From Pseudoneurospora amorphoporcata (taxonomy: Eukaryota > Ascomycota > Sordariomycetes > Sordariales > Sordariaceae), in the NCBI GenBank assembly GCA_033297205.1, contig MU859078.1:186001-250000 (forward strand): a DNA stretch of 64,000 nt, written 5' to 3'. Positions within the stretch are counted from its first letter, which is position 1. The number at the start of each line of letters is the position of its first letter. Of the stretch, positions 1 through 11,000 are shown piece after piece. Under the pieces are notes generated by a model. It made no database searches. It was not told where the DNA came from and saw nothing but the letters and a program-made list of their open reading frames with translations. A program made the translations under genes and the position numbers.

Positions 1-976
1 TATGAGAGATCATTTCCACTCTGAAGGCGTTACAAATCCACAGCCTGACAAAGGTGAAGCACGGGACTCACGATGCCGAACGGCTCCCGTCCAGTTCACC
101 TTTTTAGTAAGCGGCCCCATCCACTGAAGCCGAGATGGACAGTGCGTTTGGTTTTGGGGACACGGTATTGGTATCCCCGCTTTACAGGAGCGTTGGAGGG
201 CTACATTCTGCACCTATATCCTGCAGAAGGTGCAGTGCCATTTCCAACCGCAATTCCCCGGCCCTCACACATTGAACGCGAAAGCGAAGAGAACCACCAC
301 AAAGCTCCAAACGCTGTCGAGTCGGACACACTGCAGAATACACCACCGATATTTCTTATCCTGACTAGGTACCTGGCCGGAAACGTTCACCCCGACAACC
401 TCCTTTCTCCACATCCGGCCGAGCAGCATACCTCTACGAACGTCAATCTTCAGCACCAAACTTGTTCTCGACGACGCTGTGCCACTTTTACGCCGCGGCG
501 CAACCTATTGATCCCTATTATCCGGCACTCCACCTACGATCACGATTTCTCGGCGCCCAGCCTCTGAAGCTCAGGGCCTTGAGAACACCTCTCGCCTTAC
601 GGTACTTCGCTATCACGACATCATACTCGTCGCGAACAGCAATCGAATTACATGGATGTAGGGGGATTGATTGCGAGGTATCCGAAAGACAATCAAGCGG
701 GGGAGATCGCAGAGGGACATCCGTGAGGACAATTGAACGATAGCTTGACAGACAAACACTGGACTTGGAGCAATAGAGCACATTTGCGACATCAATCCCG
801 ACGACTGAAAACAACGAGCCTCGACCACAACCACGACTACGGCGCTCCGTGCGCGTCAGATGCGACACCGGGGAGAGCATACTTCATGGCGATTGGGGCA
901 TAGGTAGCCAGGAGGCAGAAGGATTGCCAAAGCGCATTCCCGACGGCATTTTGCCGTCACTAGCGACCGATCCAGC
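1..976. other. upstream region and probable 5' leader of palH
   Basis: No convincing coding sequence was seen. Open frames here (for example 73-567 on + and 518-880 on -) have no recognisable domain, no splice support and overlap one another on both strands. The stretch is probably promoter and leader of the palH gene that starts at 977. It contains several upstream ATGs, so short upstream frames could affect translation if the leader is long. Confidence 0.5.
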
Positions 977-3295
977 ATGGAACCGCGACAGCTCTTCAGC
1001 GACCCGACGGCCGATCCGACATCTACCGCCGGGGCCGTCAACAATGCTCTCAACTGCGCTTCTTTCAACCTCCCCAAAGGAGGCATTCTCCAACTGCCGA
1101 ACGGCGACATCATCACGCTTAGTGGTCCGGCCGCCTTCAAATTACCGTCCTGCGGCCTCACCATTCGTTCCGTTCCGAACATCATTGCTGGGACTCGAGG
1201 TAGCAGCATGGGGCTGAAGACAGATGACGACCCCCACTTTTCGGACTTCCATGATCCGTTCTATGCGTCGACATTTCCCCAAGTCTACGCCCTTGCGGCG
1301 ACGACGATTATCGCATATACCTTGGTTATCATGCTCTTTATCACCCCCAGGTCCTTTCTCGATGGCGGAGTGGTTGTTCTGGGACGTAAGGGGTTCACGA
1401 ACGGCGGCGGCGGCACCAGTATCGGCGGACGTCCTTGGTTGCAGAAAGTTGCAGCTCTCGCGGTCGCCATCTCACTGACCATCGCCAACGCAGCTACGTT
1501 TCGCGTCGCCGAGCTCCAGTATTCCTGGGGGACGCAAAATGCCCAACAACTACAAGAAGATGTTCTTGGTGGGACCGAGCTCAAAGTCATCCGCATCATA
1601 TCTAACACTTTCCTATGGCTCGCCCAAGCGCAAACCCTAATTCGCCTTTTCCCACGCCAGAGAGAAAAGGTGATTATCAAATGGACGGCATTTGCACTCA
1701 TCACGTTAGATGTCATTTTCCAATGTCTCAACAGCTTCAAGTACCATGGCTCCGACGTCACACGGCCCAAGTTTACCGAGGCCGTGCCGGCCCTCAGTTA
1801 TCTGTTCGCCCTCGCCCTAGGGGTCCTCTATGCTGCTTGGGTGTTATACTACTCACTGATGAAGAAGCGGTACGCGTTTTACCACCCCTTGATGAAGAAC
1901 ATGATCCTCGTGGCTGTCCTGTCCGTGCTCTCCATTCTCGTTCCTGTTGTGTTCTTCATCCTCGATATATCGAAACCCGATTTTGCGGGCTGGGGAGACT
2001 ACGTCAGATGGGTGGGTGCAGCAGCAGCTAGTGTCATTGTGTGGGAGTGGGTGGAAAGAATCGAAGCATTGGAAAGGGAAGAAAAGAAGGACGGAATATT
2101 GGGAAGAGAAGTATTCGATGGAGATGAGATGCTCGATGCATCACAGTCGGAACATGTCTGGCCAAAGAGGAGGAGAAAGGGTTCGGGCGGTTCGGATTCG
2201 CAAGATACCGAAAGTGGTAGGGGTGAAAAAGGCGGTGGATCAAGCCTATCGAGGTACGGTGTTTGGCCAAAGATTAGCAACTTGACATTAAAGCACCGGC
2301 CAGAGCACGACTCCAGAAGCGAGACCAACCAGGAAAGTTCGCCGGTGGCGGATACTACAAACGACGACGAGAGGCCACGGTTCCGACCACCGCCATTATG
2401 GCCCGCGCGACCAACTCCGGCAGCCACGCCTGTGAGCCGGACGGACACTACTAGCGCCGCTAGTACTATATACGCTGTCAGGTATCATACCATGACAGAA
2501 CCAACATCATATGGAACGCCACCGCCGACACACAATATGGGGCGTTTGTCGAGAAGCGAGAGCCGTGGTTCTAGTCGACATAGAGACTACGGGAGCACAA
2601 GTCCTGGCTCGGCGCCTACCCAAGATGCCCGCTCAACGCAAAATTCCCACATCGGAACGGAAACGCCATCGGCAGGAAGCAGGTGGCACGCACTTGCTCC
2701 AGCGATTTCGAGCAGGGATATTGTGACGCGCTCGGAGCCACGAGGAAGCAGCAAGATGCAGCGTGATGAGAATTTTCGATGGGATCTCCGCGCTAGAGTC
2801 GAGGAGTTCGCAGCAACCCAGGCGGAGAAGCTACGCGAGAAATTCCGCCCGACCCTGGATACCAACAACTTGCCCGTAACCGTCATCCCTGCCCCGCCAC
2901 GAAGAGGCGCCGCTCTTGCCCAGCTTCGTGAGGATGAGGAGCTCAACCTGTCATCAAGGGAGGGGACAGCCAGGGAAGAAAGCCGGAATAGCAACGCTTC
3001 GGGAACGGTGGCTGCGGTAGAGGCGACCCAAACACCAACACAAGCTTCCTTTACTCCATCACGAGCGGCAAGCAGCAGCATGAGCACAGCGCAAACGTCG
3101 CGGCCACGACTCAGTCCAATCGTCACTCAGGGTTCTTTTACCAACAACCGTTATAACCATCTGCCAGTAACGGTGATACCAGCTCCCCCACGGCAGGACT
3201 CAGCCAGAGCACCATCGCAGCTGCAGTCACCGTCGACAGTAGCTCTGGGTAAGCAACCGGCCAGAAGCGACTCGACAAGGACACCGTCTCTTTGA
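977..3295 (+). CDS. palH: PalH/Rim21-type ambient pH sensor, seven-transmembrane protein
   Basis: This single-exon gene encodes 772 aa. PalH is the plasma-membrane receptor of the fungal Pal/Rim alkaline-pH pathway. It acts through the arrestin-like PalF to activate the zinc-finger regulator PacC. Seven hydrophobic segments are visible, at about residues 102-124, 157-178, 205-225, 234-254, 270-294, 307-329 and 343-359. An extracellular N-terminal part precedes them, and a long polar Ser/Pro/Arg-rich cytosolic tail follows (about 360-772). This layout and length match the PalH family. The tail carries the same 11-residue motif twice, LPVTVIPAPPR at 632-642 and 729-739. In Aspergillus nidulans the PalH tail has two PalF-binding regions, so these copies may be docking sites (inference). 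The first in-frame ATG of the membrane-protein frame was taken as start. No intron is needed. Family assignment rests on architecture and remembered sequence features, not on a search. Confidence 0.88.
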   Translation: MEPRQLFSDPTADPTSTAGAVNNALNCASFNLPKGGILQLPNGDIITLSGPAAFKLPSCGLTIRSVPNIIAGTRGSSMGLKTDDDPHFSDFHDPFYASTFPQVYALAATTIIAYTLVIMLFITPRSFLDGGVVVLGRKGFTNGGGGTSIGGRPWLQKVAALAVAISLTIANAATFRVAELQYSWGTQNAQQLQEDVLGGTELKVIRIISNTFLWLAQAQTLIRLFPRQREKVIIKWTAFALITLDVIFQCLNSFKYHGSDVTRPKFTEAVPALSYLFALALGVLYAAWVLYYSLMKKRYAFYHPLMKNMILVAVLSVLSILVPVVFFILDISKPDFAGWGDYVRWVGAAAASVIVWEWVERIEALEREEKKDGILGREVFDGDEMLDASQSEHVWPKRRRKGSGGSDSQDTESGRGEKGGGSSLSRYGVWPKISNLTLKHRPEHDSRSETNQESSPVADTTNDDERPRFRPPPLWPARPTPAATPVSRTDTTSAASTIYAVRYHTMTEPTSYGTPPPTHNMGRLSRSESRGSSRHRDYGSTSPGSAPTQDARSTQNSHIGTETPSAGSRWHALAPAISSRDIVTRSEPRGSSKMQRDENFRWDLRARVEEFAATQAEKLREKFRPTLDTNNLPVTVIPAPPRRGAALAQLREDEELNLSSREGTAREESRNSNASGTVAAVEATQTPTQASFTPSRAASSSMSTAQTSRPRLSPIVTQGSFTNNRYNHLPVTVIPAPPRQDSARAPSQLQSPSTVALGKQPARSDSTRTPSL

Positions 3296-4982
3296 CACGG
3301 GCACACGGGTTGGCATGCGTTTCGGTCTATTCGGGGCATTTTTTGGGATTGTTTCTACGTTTTTCTATAGGAGATACCACTTGTTATTTACACTGTTTTG
3401 GCGTCTAGCGAGGATCACGAATAAGGGCGTTCAGGTTGGGAGGATTTGGGTGAGGCATTGGCCTTTATGCAATTGTCATCACCCTCGGGATAATCGGGGC
3501 CCGCGGAAGGGGTTAGGGAGAGGATATATCTAATGTTGTATGTTTGAATGTACATTTATATGTAATTCTCTTCGATGTTTACGATGGTCCATTTTCACTT
3601 TGGATTTGATGGCATTTTGAGATTGCTACCCTCACGCAGTGAAGGATGAATTAACCTTCACAAGTACAGTGTGTTAAGGTAAGTCGGGCTGTCTTGTTAG
3701 GTCCTGTCTCCTGTTCAATAAGTACTCCTGAGTGATGCCAAGAGATGGATTTTGTTCAAGTGGCGTCGATGATGGCCTGAATGACGTTGATTGAAGTCCC
3801 TTTCGTGCATGTCTGGACCCCTTTTCTGCTACCAAACCAGCTGCTACAGAATATTCATAAATGCCTGTGCAGTAATAGCACTATTCAGACCTATAATTGG
3901 TAGCGGCAGGTCATGCAGCCAGTCAGCAGCGTTGTGCGGACCCGGCAGCCCTTGGAGTTACACTCCCCATCGTTAACGGGACCTGCAGAGACTCCAGTCC
4001 AGCCCGTGCCTCGGGTCTTGGAAGCAGAACGGCAGCACAAAAGCCCCTGCGGCCTCTCATCATCAGGCCTCTCCAGTCTGTTTCCAGAATAGACCAACGA
4101 CGGTTCCATTCGTTTTTGCGAGAGTAATAGCGAGGAGGTGAGCTTGGCGTTTTGACCTGATGGGGAAGGGAAAGAGAACGCGCCATCCTTCAACTTCACC
4201 CAAGTTTGGGTCACGGTGGTGGTGCGGTGGAAACAAGGGTCCAATCGAGCGGTCTGTGGGGTCGGCCGCGGCGGAAGACCCGAACATTGAAAGGGGAAAT
4301 TTCGATGGTTGTTGTCGGGACTGTTGAAGCATTTAGCGTCATGTCAGGCCCCTAGACTCGTCCTGCGTTTATGGACCCCATCCTGGGCGCTACGCTGAGG
4401 ACGTTCGAGGTGTGGTCCCTACCGCCTTCCGTCCCGCGGCTGAGCGATACGTGGAGAGACCCCCCGTCTCGACTGTTGAGGCCACCCCCCCTCCAAAAGA
4501 ACAAGACCATCTTCAAAATCTCAATTGCCCCCTTGCAACACTTGCTCTGTTTTCCAGACTTATTCACAAGAACCTCCTTTTTCTTTCTTTCACGGTGCTG
4601 TTTAGCCTTTGCTTGCTTGCAGCTTACTTAGCTGCTGTAGACCGCAGACCTCTTACCAGAAAGGGGCACACCAGAAGCAGCAGCAGCAGCTTACTCTTAT
4701 TTTTGTTTTAATTCCCCCCTCCTCTTTTTTTTCCTTTTGCTTACCAGCCGGTGGAACGAGCGCACGGGAACTCCTACTCCTTCAGCGTTTTATCGTGGCG
4801 TCTGATTCGGCGCAAACCAAAGAGACAGTCAGCGTCTGACTGCGGCTTGAAGGAGAACAGCAAAGCAGCAACGACCTTTGGATACTTGGAATCCCTCGAG
4901 TCTTGCGCTTCTTCGTCTTCCATCCCGGAGGTTGTCCGACTGACCAACCATCCACCACTATCACCGCTACCCACCGCCCACC
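3296..4982. other. intergenic: palH 3' region and ceramide synthase leader
   Basis: No gene was seen. The first part is the 3' region of palH. The part from about 4550 to 4982 is rich in T/C tracts and CAG-type repeats, as expected of the promoter and 5' leader of a well-expressed fungal gene. Open frames on both strands here are short and mutually overlapping. Confidence 0.5.
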
Positions 4983-6441
4983 ATGGCATCCTCGACAAAA
5001 TCAGAACCGTTTCCGGAGCTCAGCGCAGCGGCAGACCGCCAATTACACTCCGAGGCTACCGCAGCCCGTCGCCGCAGAAAGTCAAGCGGCCTTGGACAAG
5101 CGTTGCGCGTCGGTGACACTGGCGCACCCGCCTTGGCCACCAGTCTTGCCCTCTCACAGAAGGTAAGAAACCTGCCCCATCTTGAACACCCGGCCACAGA
5201 CACGGAGGGACAAACAGGGCAACAAGAAGGGAAGCTGACCGCGATTGTCATACAGGATTCCAAAGAGGTCGCCGCGGCGCCAGGCAAGAAATTCTCCAAG
5301 CGGCGCAAGGCGCGCTCCCTCCTCCGCCGCGCCAGAAACTATGCCATCAAGCACACCTGGGCCTTGCCCTTGGCCCTTCTGACGGCGTTCCTAACTCTCT
5401 TCGCCATCAACCCGACCGAGAGCAACCCGATCCACCACTTTATCTTCCTCTCGTACAAGCTGCCGACCTCGAGCGCCGATGAGATTCCGCAATACGGCAA
5501 GGGTCTCTGGGATATTGCCTTTGTGTCTTTCTATACCGTCGTTCTGTCCTTCACCCGCGAGTTCATCATGCAGGAGGTTCTGCGCCCCATGGCGCGCTGG
5601 GCCGGCCTCAAGTCGCGCGGAAAGCAGGCTCGTTACATGGAACAGATGTACACCGCCCTCTACTTTGGAATCATGGGACCCGTTGGCATGTACGTCATGA
5701 GCCGCACCCCCGTCTGGTACTTCAACACCGTCGGCATGTACGAGAACTTTCCGCACAAGACCCATATCGCATGTTTCAAGTTCTACTACCTCTTCCAGGC
5801 CGCCTACTGGGCGCAGCAGGCCATCGTGCTCCTCCTGGGAATGGAGAAGCCCCGCAAGGATTTCAGGGAGTTGGTCTGCCATCACATTGTCAGCTTGGCC
5901 TTGATCGGCTTGAGCTACCGCTTCCACTTCACCTACATTGGTCTTGCCGTCTACATTACCCACGATATCAGTGATTTCTTCCTGGCGGTAGGTCTTGGCC
6001 CAACACAGCCCCGTAAGTCAGAGTGTGCACAGCATTTGCTAACCTTTGCCACCCTCTTGTTTTTTCCAGACATCCAAGACTCTCAACTACCTCGACCACG
6101 CGCTCACCGGCCCTTACTACTTCACCTTCATGTGCGTGTGGATCTACCTGCGCCACTACCTCAACCTGCGCATTCTCTGGAGCCTTTTCACCGAGTTCAA
6201 GACCATCGGCCCTTACGAGCTCAACTGGGAGACTCAGCAGTACAAGTGCAACATCTCCTTCGTCATCACGCTCACCCTGCTCGGGTCCCTCCAGGCCCTC
6301 AACCTCTTCTGGCTGTTCTTCATCATCCGCATCGCCTACCGCTTCGTTGTCCATAATGTTGCCAAGGATGACCGCAGCGATGATGAGTCGGAGTTGGAAG
6401 AGGAGGTTGGGAACCAGAATGATGTCAAGTCTTTTGACTAA
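4983..6441 (+). CDS. lag1: ceramide synthase (LAG1/LAC1, TLC domain)
   Basis: Sphingosine N-acyltransferase of the endoplasmic reticulum, which joins a long-chain base to an acyl-CoA to make ceramide. Three exons: 4983-5162, 5256-5987 and 6070-6441 (427 aa). Intron 1 (5163-5255, 93 nt) starts GTAAGA, ends ATACAG and has a CTGAC branch site. It is a multiple of three and stop-free, so retention would add 31 residues. Intron 2 (5988-6069, 82 nt) starts GTAGGT and ends TTCCAG. The protein has a basic N-terminal region, then several membrane segments. The TLC/Lag motif is at about residues 269-300, with the His-His pair (269-270) and the His-Asp pair (296-297) expected in the active site. The C-terminus is acidic (SDDESELEEE) and cytosolic. 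Fungi often have two ceramide synthases (LagA and BarA types). Which one this is was not decided. Confidence 0.88.
5163..5255 (+). other. in-frame, stop-free intron of the ceramide synthase gene
   Basis: The donor GTAAGA follows AAG, the acceptor is ATACAG, and a consensus CTGAC branch lies 15-20 nt before it. The length of 93 nt is divisible by three with no stop, so the frame stays open if it is not removed. The 31 residues it would encode are polar and do not look conserved. It is therefore called an intron, with a possible retained isoform. Confidence 0.75.
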
Positions 6442-7606
6442 GGCTCTATCTACCACCAAGAGGTAGATTGGTCGGGGGAGTGGGCATATTTCTGTTATCA
6501 TTACCAATATCAGCATGTATTAGAGTCAACTATAATGGGAGGTTTAGGGTGGTGATGTATGATGTGCAGTTATATCTATCTACTTACACTACCGCCGGAT
6601 ATTTTTACGTCTTTCTCCCATCACGTTTGTATATGAAAAAGAAGAGGTGGAAATGAAAAGACGAGGTATACCATCTGTAACTGCATGGAGACAAATTGCA
6701 CACCATATGAAGATCTGGGAAGGGTTGGGAAAGGGAATAGAAAGAGGCAGGAGAGGAAGGCGTCAAGAAAGAAATGATACTCGCACATCTTGTGTGCATC
6801 AAAAAAGTTAATACGAATGATTGATCAGTACTTGGTCATGCTCCCTTCCCCTCGCAAGCGGCGGTACCTCTTGAGCATTGCCACATTATGTGAAGGACGA
6901 ATAGGGGTAAGTAAATAAACAACGTGGAAAAAACCATCCATGCGTGGCTGCTTGGTTTACGTAACGCATAGTGCCCGTGTGGAGAGGTGTTAGAAACAAC
7001 ACGGACTCCCAAGGCTTTCAAGAAGCGCATTACACATGCTCAGTCACAGAATCGGCCCAAGACTGAAGTGACAAAGACAATCCAATCCGGATGACTTGGT
7101 AACAGTCACGCACATCCATCGGTCCGGGCCGCCCGTTGGGCTGTGATGATATATATATTGGCCTTCTTACGTACATTGAACTTCATGATCCGTTCACGTC
7201 TCTAGGTCCATGACAGCCGGCTCCTTCAATTTCGACTCCCAACGTCAGCGTAATGGCGATAGTTGAAGAATTTCCTTTACCTGACGCGGAGGAGTACCGG
7301 GGAAGTAAACGACGAAATGGCATCGTGTCGAATGTGTGATTCATCACGTTAGGAAGGGAGCCACGAACCAAGAGGGCAAGCAAGAAGAACGAGGTTTGTG
7401 TAAGTCTTGTCAACTACCAGCCTGGCTATTAAACAATCAACTCTGATCCTAGTACCAGCAGCATCGACTACCCAACTCAGCAGAACGAAGCTCGACATCC
7501 GCGACACGGCACGACCGAACGGGACCGCCAAACCACCAGCAAGAACTTGACCGGGAACTGAGCCAGAACCATAACAGCAACAATCACGCCAGCAGTCAAA
7601 GCAAAC
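6442..7606. other. intergenic after the ceramide synthase
   Basis: No firm gene was seen. It includes a possible 53-nt leader intron at about 7400-7452 (GTAAGT donor, CCTAG acceptor) that would belong to the doubtful gene starting at 7607. A short ATG frame at 7253-7333 could alternatively be a first coding exon. Confidence 0.35.
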
Positions 7607-8032
7607 ATGGCACCAATCCGAGACGGCTCCCCGCCGCCTCCCGGCTTCTCATCCGCTATAGAAACCGGGAGGTTAACTGTCAAGATGAAGACGTCATCCG
7701 CCTCTTCCTTTTTCAGATCCTCGCCCCCGTCATCATCATCCGTTATCTCCTCCTCCTCATTGTCGTCTTCCAGATTTTTAAAATCTGGTAGTAGTTCCAG
7801 GAGCGCGACTTTCTGGAAGAAGAAAAAGACGAAAACGGACCCGAGTCTGTTGAGGGATGGCATTACAGGGTGTAGGCCTGGAAGCGGAAGCGGAAGCACA
7901 GCAGCGACAACGACAACAACAACGACAAATCCTTATGACAGGTGGTCAGAGCAATCGCCGAGCTTTGAGGATATTCTGAGGGTGTTTCCGGGGAATGCAT
8001 TGGGGGGTGAGGAGACGGTGAGGAGACGGTGA
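7607..8032 (+). CDS. possible small hypothetical protein
   Basis: This 141-aa open frame starts at an ATG in good context (AAACATGGC). It has a Pro-rich start (GSPPPPGFSS), a long Ser-rich middle, a Thr tract and a more protein-like end containing YDRWSEQSPSFEDILRVF. A plausible 5'-leader intron at about 7400-7452 precedes it. No family is recognised. The evidence is weak: a second + frame over 7453-7791 and a - frame over 7477-7899 are also open, and each carries a hydrophobic segment. An alternative spliced gene (7253-7333 joined to 7453-7791, 139 aa with a C-terminal membrane anchor) is equally possible. Confidence 0.3.
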   Translation: MAPIRDGSPPPPGFSSAIETGRLTVKMKTSSASSFFRSSPPSSSSVISSSSLSSSRFLKSGSSSRSATFWKKKKTKTDPSLLRDGITGCRPGSGSGSTAATTTTTTTNPYDRWSEQSPSFEDILRVFPGNALGGEETVRRR

Positions 8033-8034
8033 GG
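8008..8034. repeat. short tandem repeat, 11-bp unit
   Basis: GGTGAGGAGAC is repeated about two and a half times in direct tandem at the 3' end of the doubtful frame 7607-8032. It changes that frame's last residues (EETVRRR) and is probably a replication-slippage product. Confidence 0.6.
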
Positions 8035-11000
8035 AGGGAGTGAAGGGAGACGAGAATACAAGAAGGAGACTAAAGCGAAGAGAGATAAAATGGTGAATTG
8101 ATGGTGATGAAGGGAAGGAAATAGAAGACAAATATGGTGGGCTTAAAAGGGAGTTGATGGAAAGAATGAATTTGCGCAGGACGTTCCGCTACGCATTTCT
8201 GTATAGACTGGGATGTTAGACTTAATTACATGACCTAGTTCGTCTTCACCACGGAGTTCACTTTGTCGCAGTCATCGATTTTGGGTTGAACCATTTTCTT
8301 CGACAAGCCGCTCTTTACCTCTTGATGTACATATAGGAACCTCGGAATTTGACTCAGGTCGTCGTTCATTCCTAATTTCGTGGATGAAGGCGGACAGAGT
8401 ACTTCAACACCAAGACTTGATGGGCACTTGAATGATAGTCATGAACTTAAACCTATGTATTCCTCCAAACATCATGACTCATAACTAAATCCATGTAGGG
8501 ATATGTTTCTCCTTTCGTAGACCAGTAACACAAACTCAAACAGGAAATGTTAACCTTCATGTACGACAATGAATAAGACGTTGATCAGCCCCCATACATA
8601 TTTTGTCGTCATAGCCCGATACAATTTGGTCTCGGTACTACCGCAGGAACGAAGGCGGGTGATTTACACATCAATTTGCAAATCACCGAACATCGCTGGA
8701 CAGTCACGAGTGTAGGGTAAAATAAGATTGACAGATTGACACTGAAACGAGCAAGTGAGTGATGGCTGACAAGCAACAGTTACCACTAGGTGATGAGACC
8801 GGGACAACGGGGCAGGCTTGGACTTGGAGGAGGAGGGGTAGGAGGAGTAGGAGGAGTAGGAGGAGGAGGAATACATCACGAGTCGATCGAAACGAAACAA
8901 GAGATCGAGAATCGCGACTCTCCCACTCTTCGTTTTCCAGCAAATAGGCTCTCGGTTGATAATTCCATACCAAGAATTCTGTTGGTCTGGATTCTTCCTG
9001 GTCCTCCATGCCAGGCTTCCATAAGGTAATATTCGGAGCCAGAACCGGTTGGTGTTTTGAAGTTGAATGATCAGCTGGCCAGACCCAGCTCTTTCACTGC
9101 CAACCTGCGTGTTACACTACGTATAGACGTGCCTGCTGCCAGGTCTTCAAGGAAGTTTGTCCAATAAGGGAAGTGACATTGTAGATCTCTTCCTCCTGCC
9201 CTCTCGCATCCGCACGACCACCCACGAGATCGGAGAGTTCCATAGAAGTTACGACTTCGTCCCCTCTCACATTATCGTCACGCTTGACTGTAAAACATTT
9301 CAACCCACAGTAGTCATCGCAGACTGGGCTCGCCCGTTCCCGCAGGGGCCACGGCAGCGGTAACGGGAAATAGTCCCAGCGGGAAGCGGAAGCGGAAGCG
9401 GTATGCAAAAGCACGTGAGATCAAAGATCGTGATGTCTTGGCTTTCGCTTCCCCTCATTGTTCTCGGAAGAAAAAAGAACGAAAAAGTGATACGAAAGTG
9501 ATCAAGCTGTGATTCGGTTAACGTGTCTTGATGAGGAAGGGGGGCTTGCATGTGGCACAGGAATCCTAAGATCAGAAACATCCCCGAAAGGCAAGGCAAA
9601 GCCATTCCGGGAGGTCGGTAGCGAGGGAAGCGAGATAAATCACGGGAACAGGGATGCTGGGCAGAAGTATGGGAAGCTGAAGGTAGGTTGAAGTCTTGAA
9701 AAGCTGGCAGGCTGTTCACTTTAGCACATTACTATACTTCAGTTGTTGCTCAATATGCTTTATGTTGTTTCTTTGCTCTTTGAACACACACTATATTTCA
9801 TATAGCGTGTATGTTTCCGAATCTTGTCATAAAGCAGAGAGGTAGGCATCCGATCAAGCGCGGGTATACGCTACCAACCTACACTCGCTCATATGTAAGG
9901 GGACCCCCGCGCTGGACAAGCAAGACAATGGGCGGTATGGGGTAATACGCAAGAAATTGTTTGGTTTTCTCGGAGACAAAGCGGTTGCTGGCGTTGATGG
10001 GTGACTGGTGAAGGTCCATAAGCCCGCTGATAATGGTGGTTTACATGGAAATAGACAGGTCAGACTAGCAAGGAAGAGGGACTGGAGGTGGACGGAAAGA
10101 CGTCCAAAAGGTCGAATTTTGTTTTTGGGGTCGCCTTGTCTTTGCTACTGTACCCCAGACGTTCGGTAAAAGAAGAAGCAAAGCGGCAGCTGCCGCTGTC
10201 CGAACGGGTATGATGAAATGTGATATGTAGTATCGACCGTGATACTGACTGGACTTGGATAGGACTGGGGGTTGCTAATATGAACACGGAAAACTTGCCC
10301 GGGATGCTTAGTGCTATGTGGCGGAGAAGGGCATATCGTTCATCGTCAGATGGGAAACTCGGCCGAAACTAGTGTGTGGCTGATAGCATATGTAGATATA
10401 TACATATGCATGTGCTTTCGAACCAGGACAAGCCCGGAGGACGGGAATGGAAACAGAAAGCAGGAGTTGTGTGAACTCCCAGGTGTCCGGATTTGCTTGG
10501 CTACACTGTACCTAGTTCTAATGTAGAACCTTGGTGCCAACAGGAAAATCAGCAGTGGTGATGATGGTCTTGGTGGAGCGGATGTCTGCTTTTCTCACCC
10601 AAGGTTTGTTGTGTGATTGCTTTACGCGGCTGCTTCCCTTCTGAGGTACTAACAGCCGCATCACGATAATGCGGGGGATCATCACGAGACTTGCAAAAAT
10701 AGAGGCAGGGGGAGCAGGGGCACAATACCTGGAAGGTCCTATTGAGAGTAATTCAAGGCCACTCTATTGGATTGTTTTTGTTGTTACCTTATATACGTAC
10801 TGTGTATTACATGCTCAGTGGAGGTTGTATGGATTGATGTATGAATAGACGAGATGGGGAAAGAAATTTATAGCGGACTATGTTAATAGGAAAAACATTA
10901 GCTCGGAGAGTTTTCCGATTTAGAAAAGCGTATTCCTTTGGGAGTGTCAACAAATATTCAACTACAAAACTTCGCTGGGCATGAGCAAGGATCATGGTTG

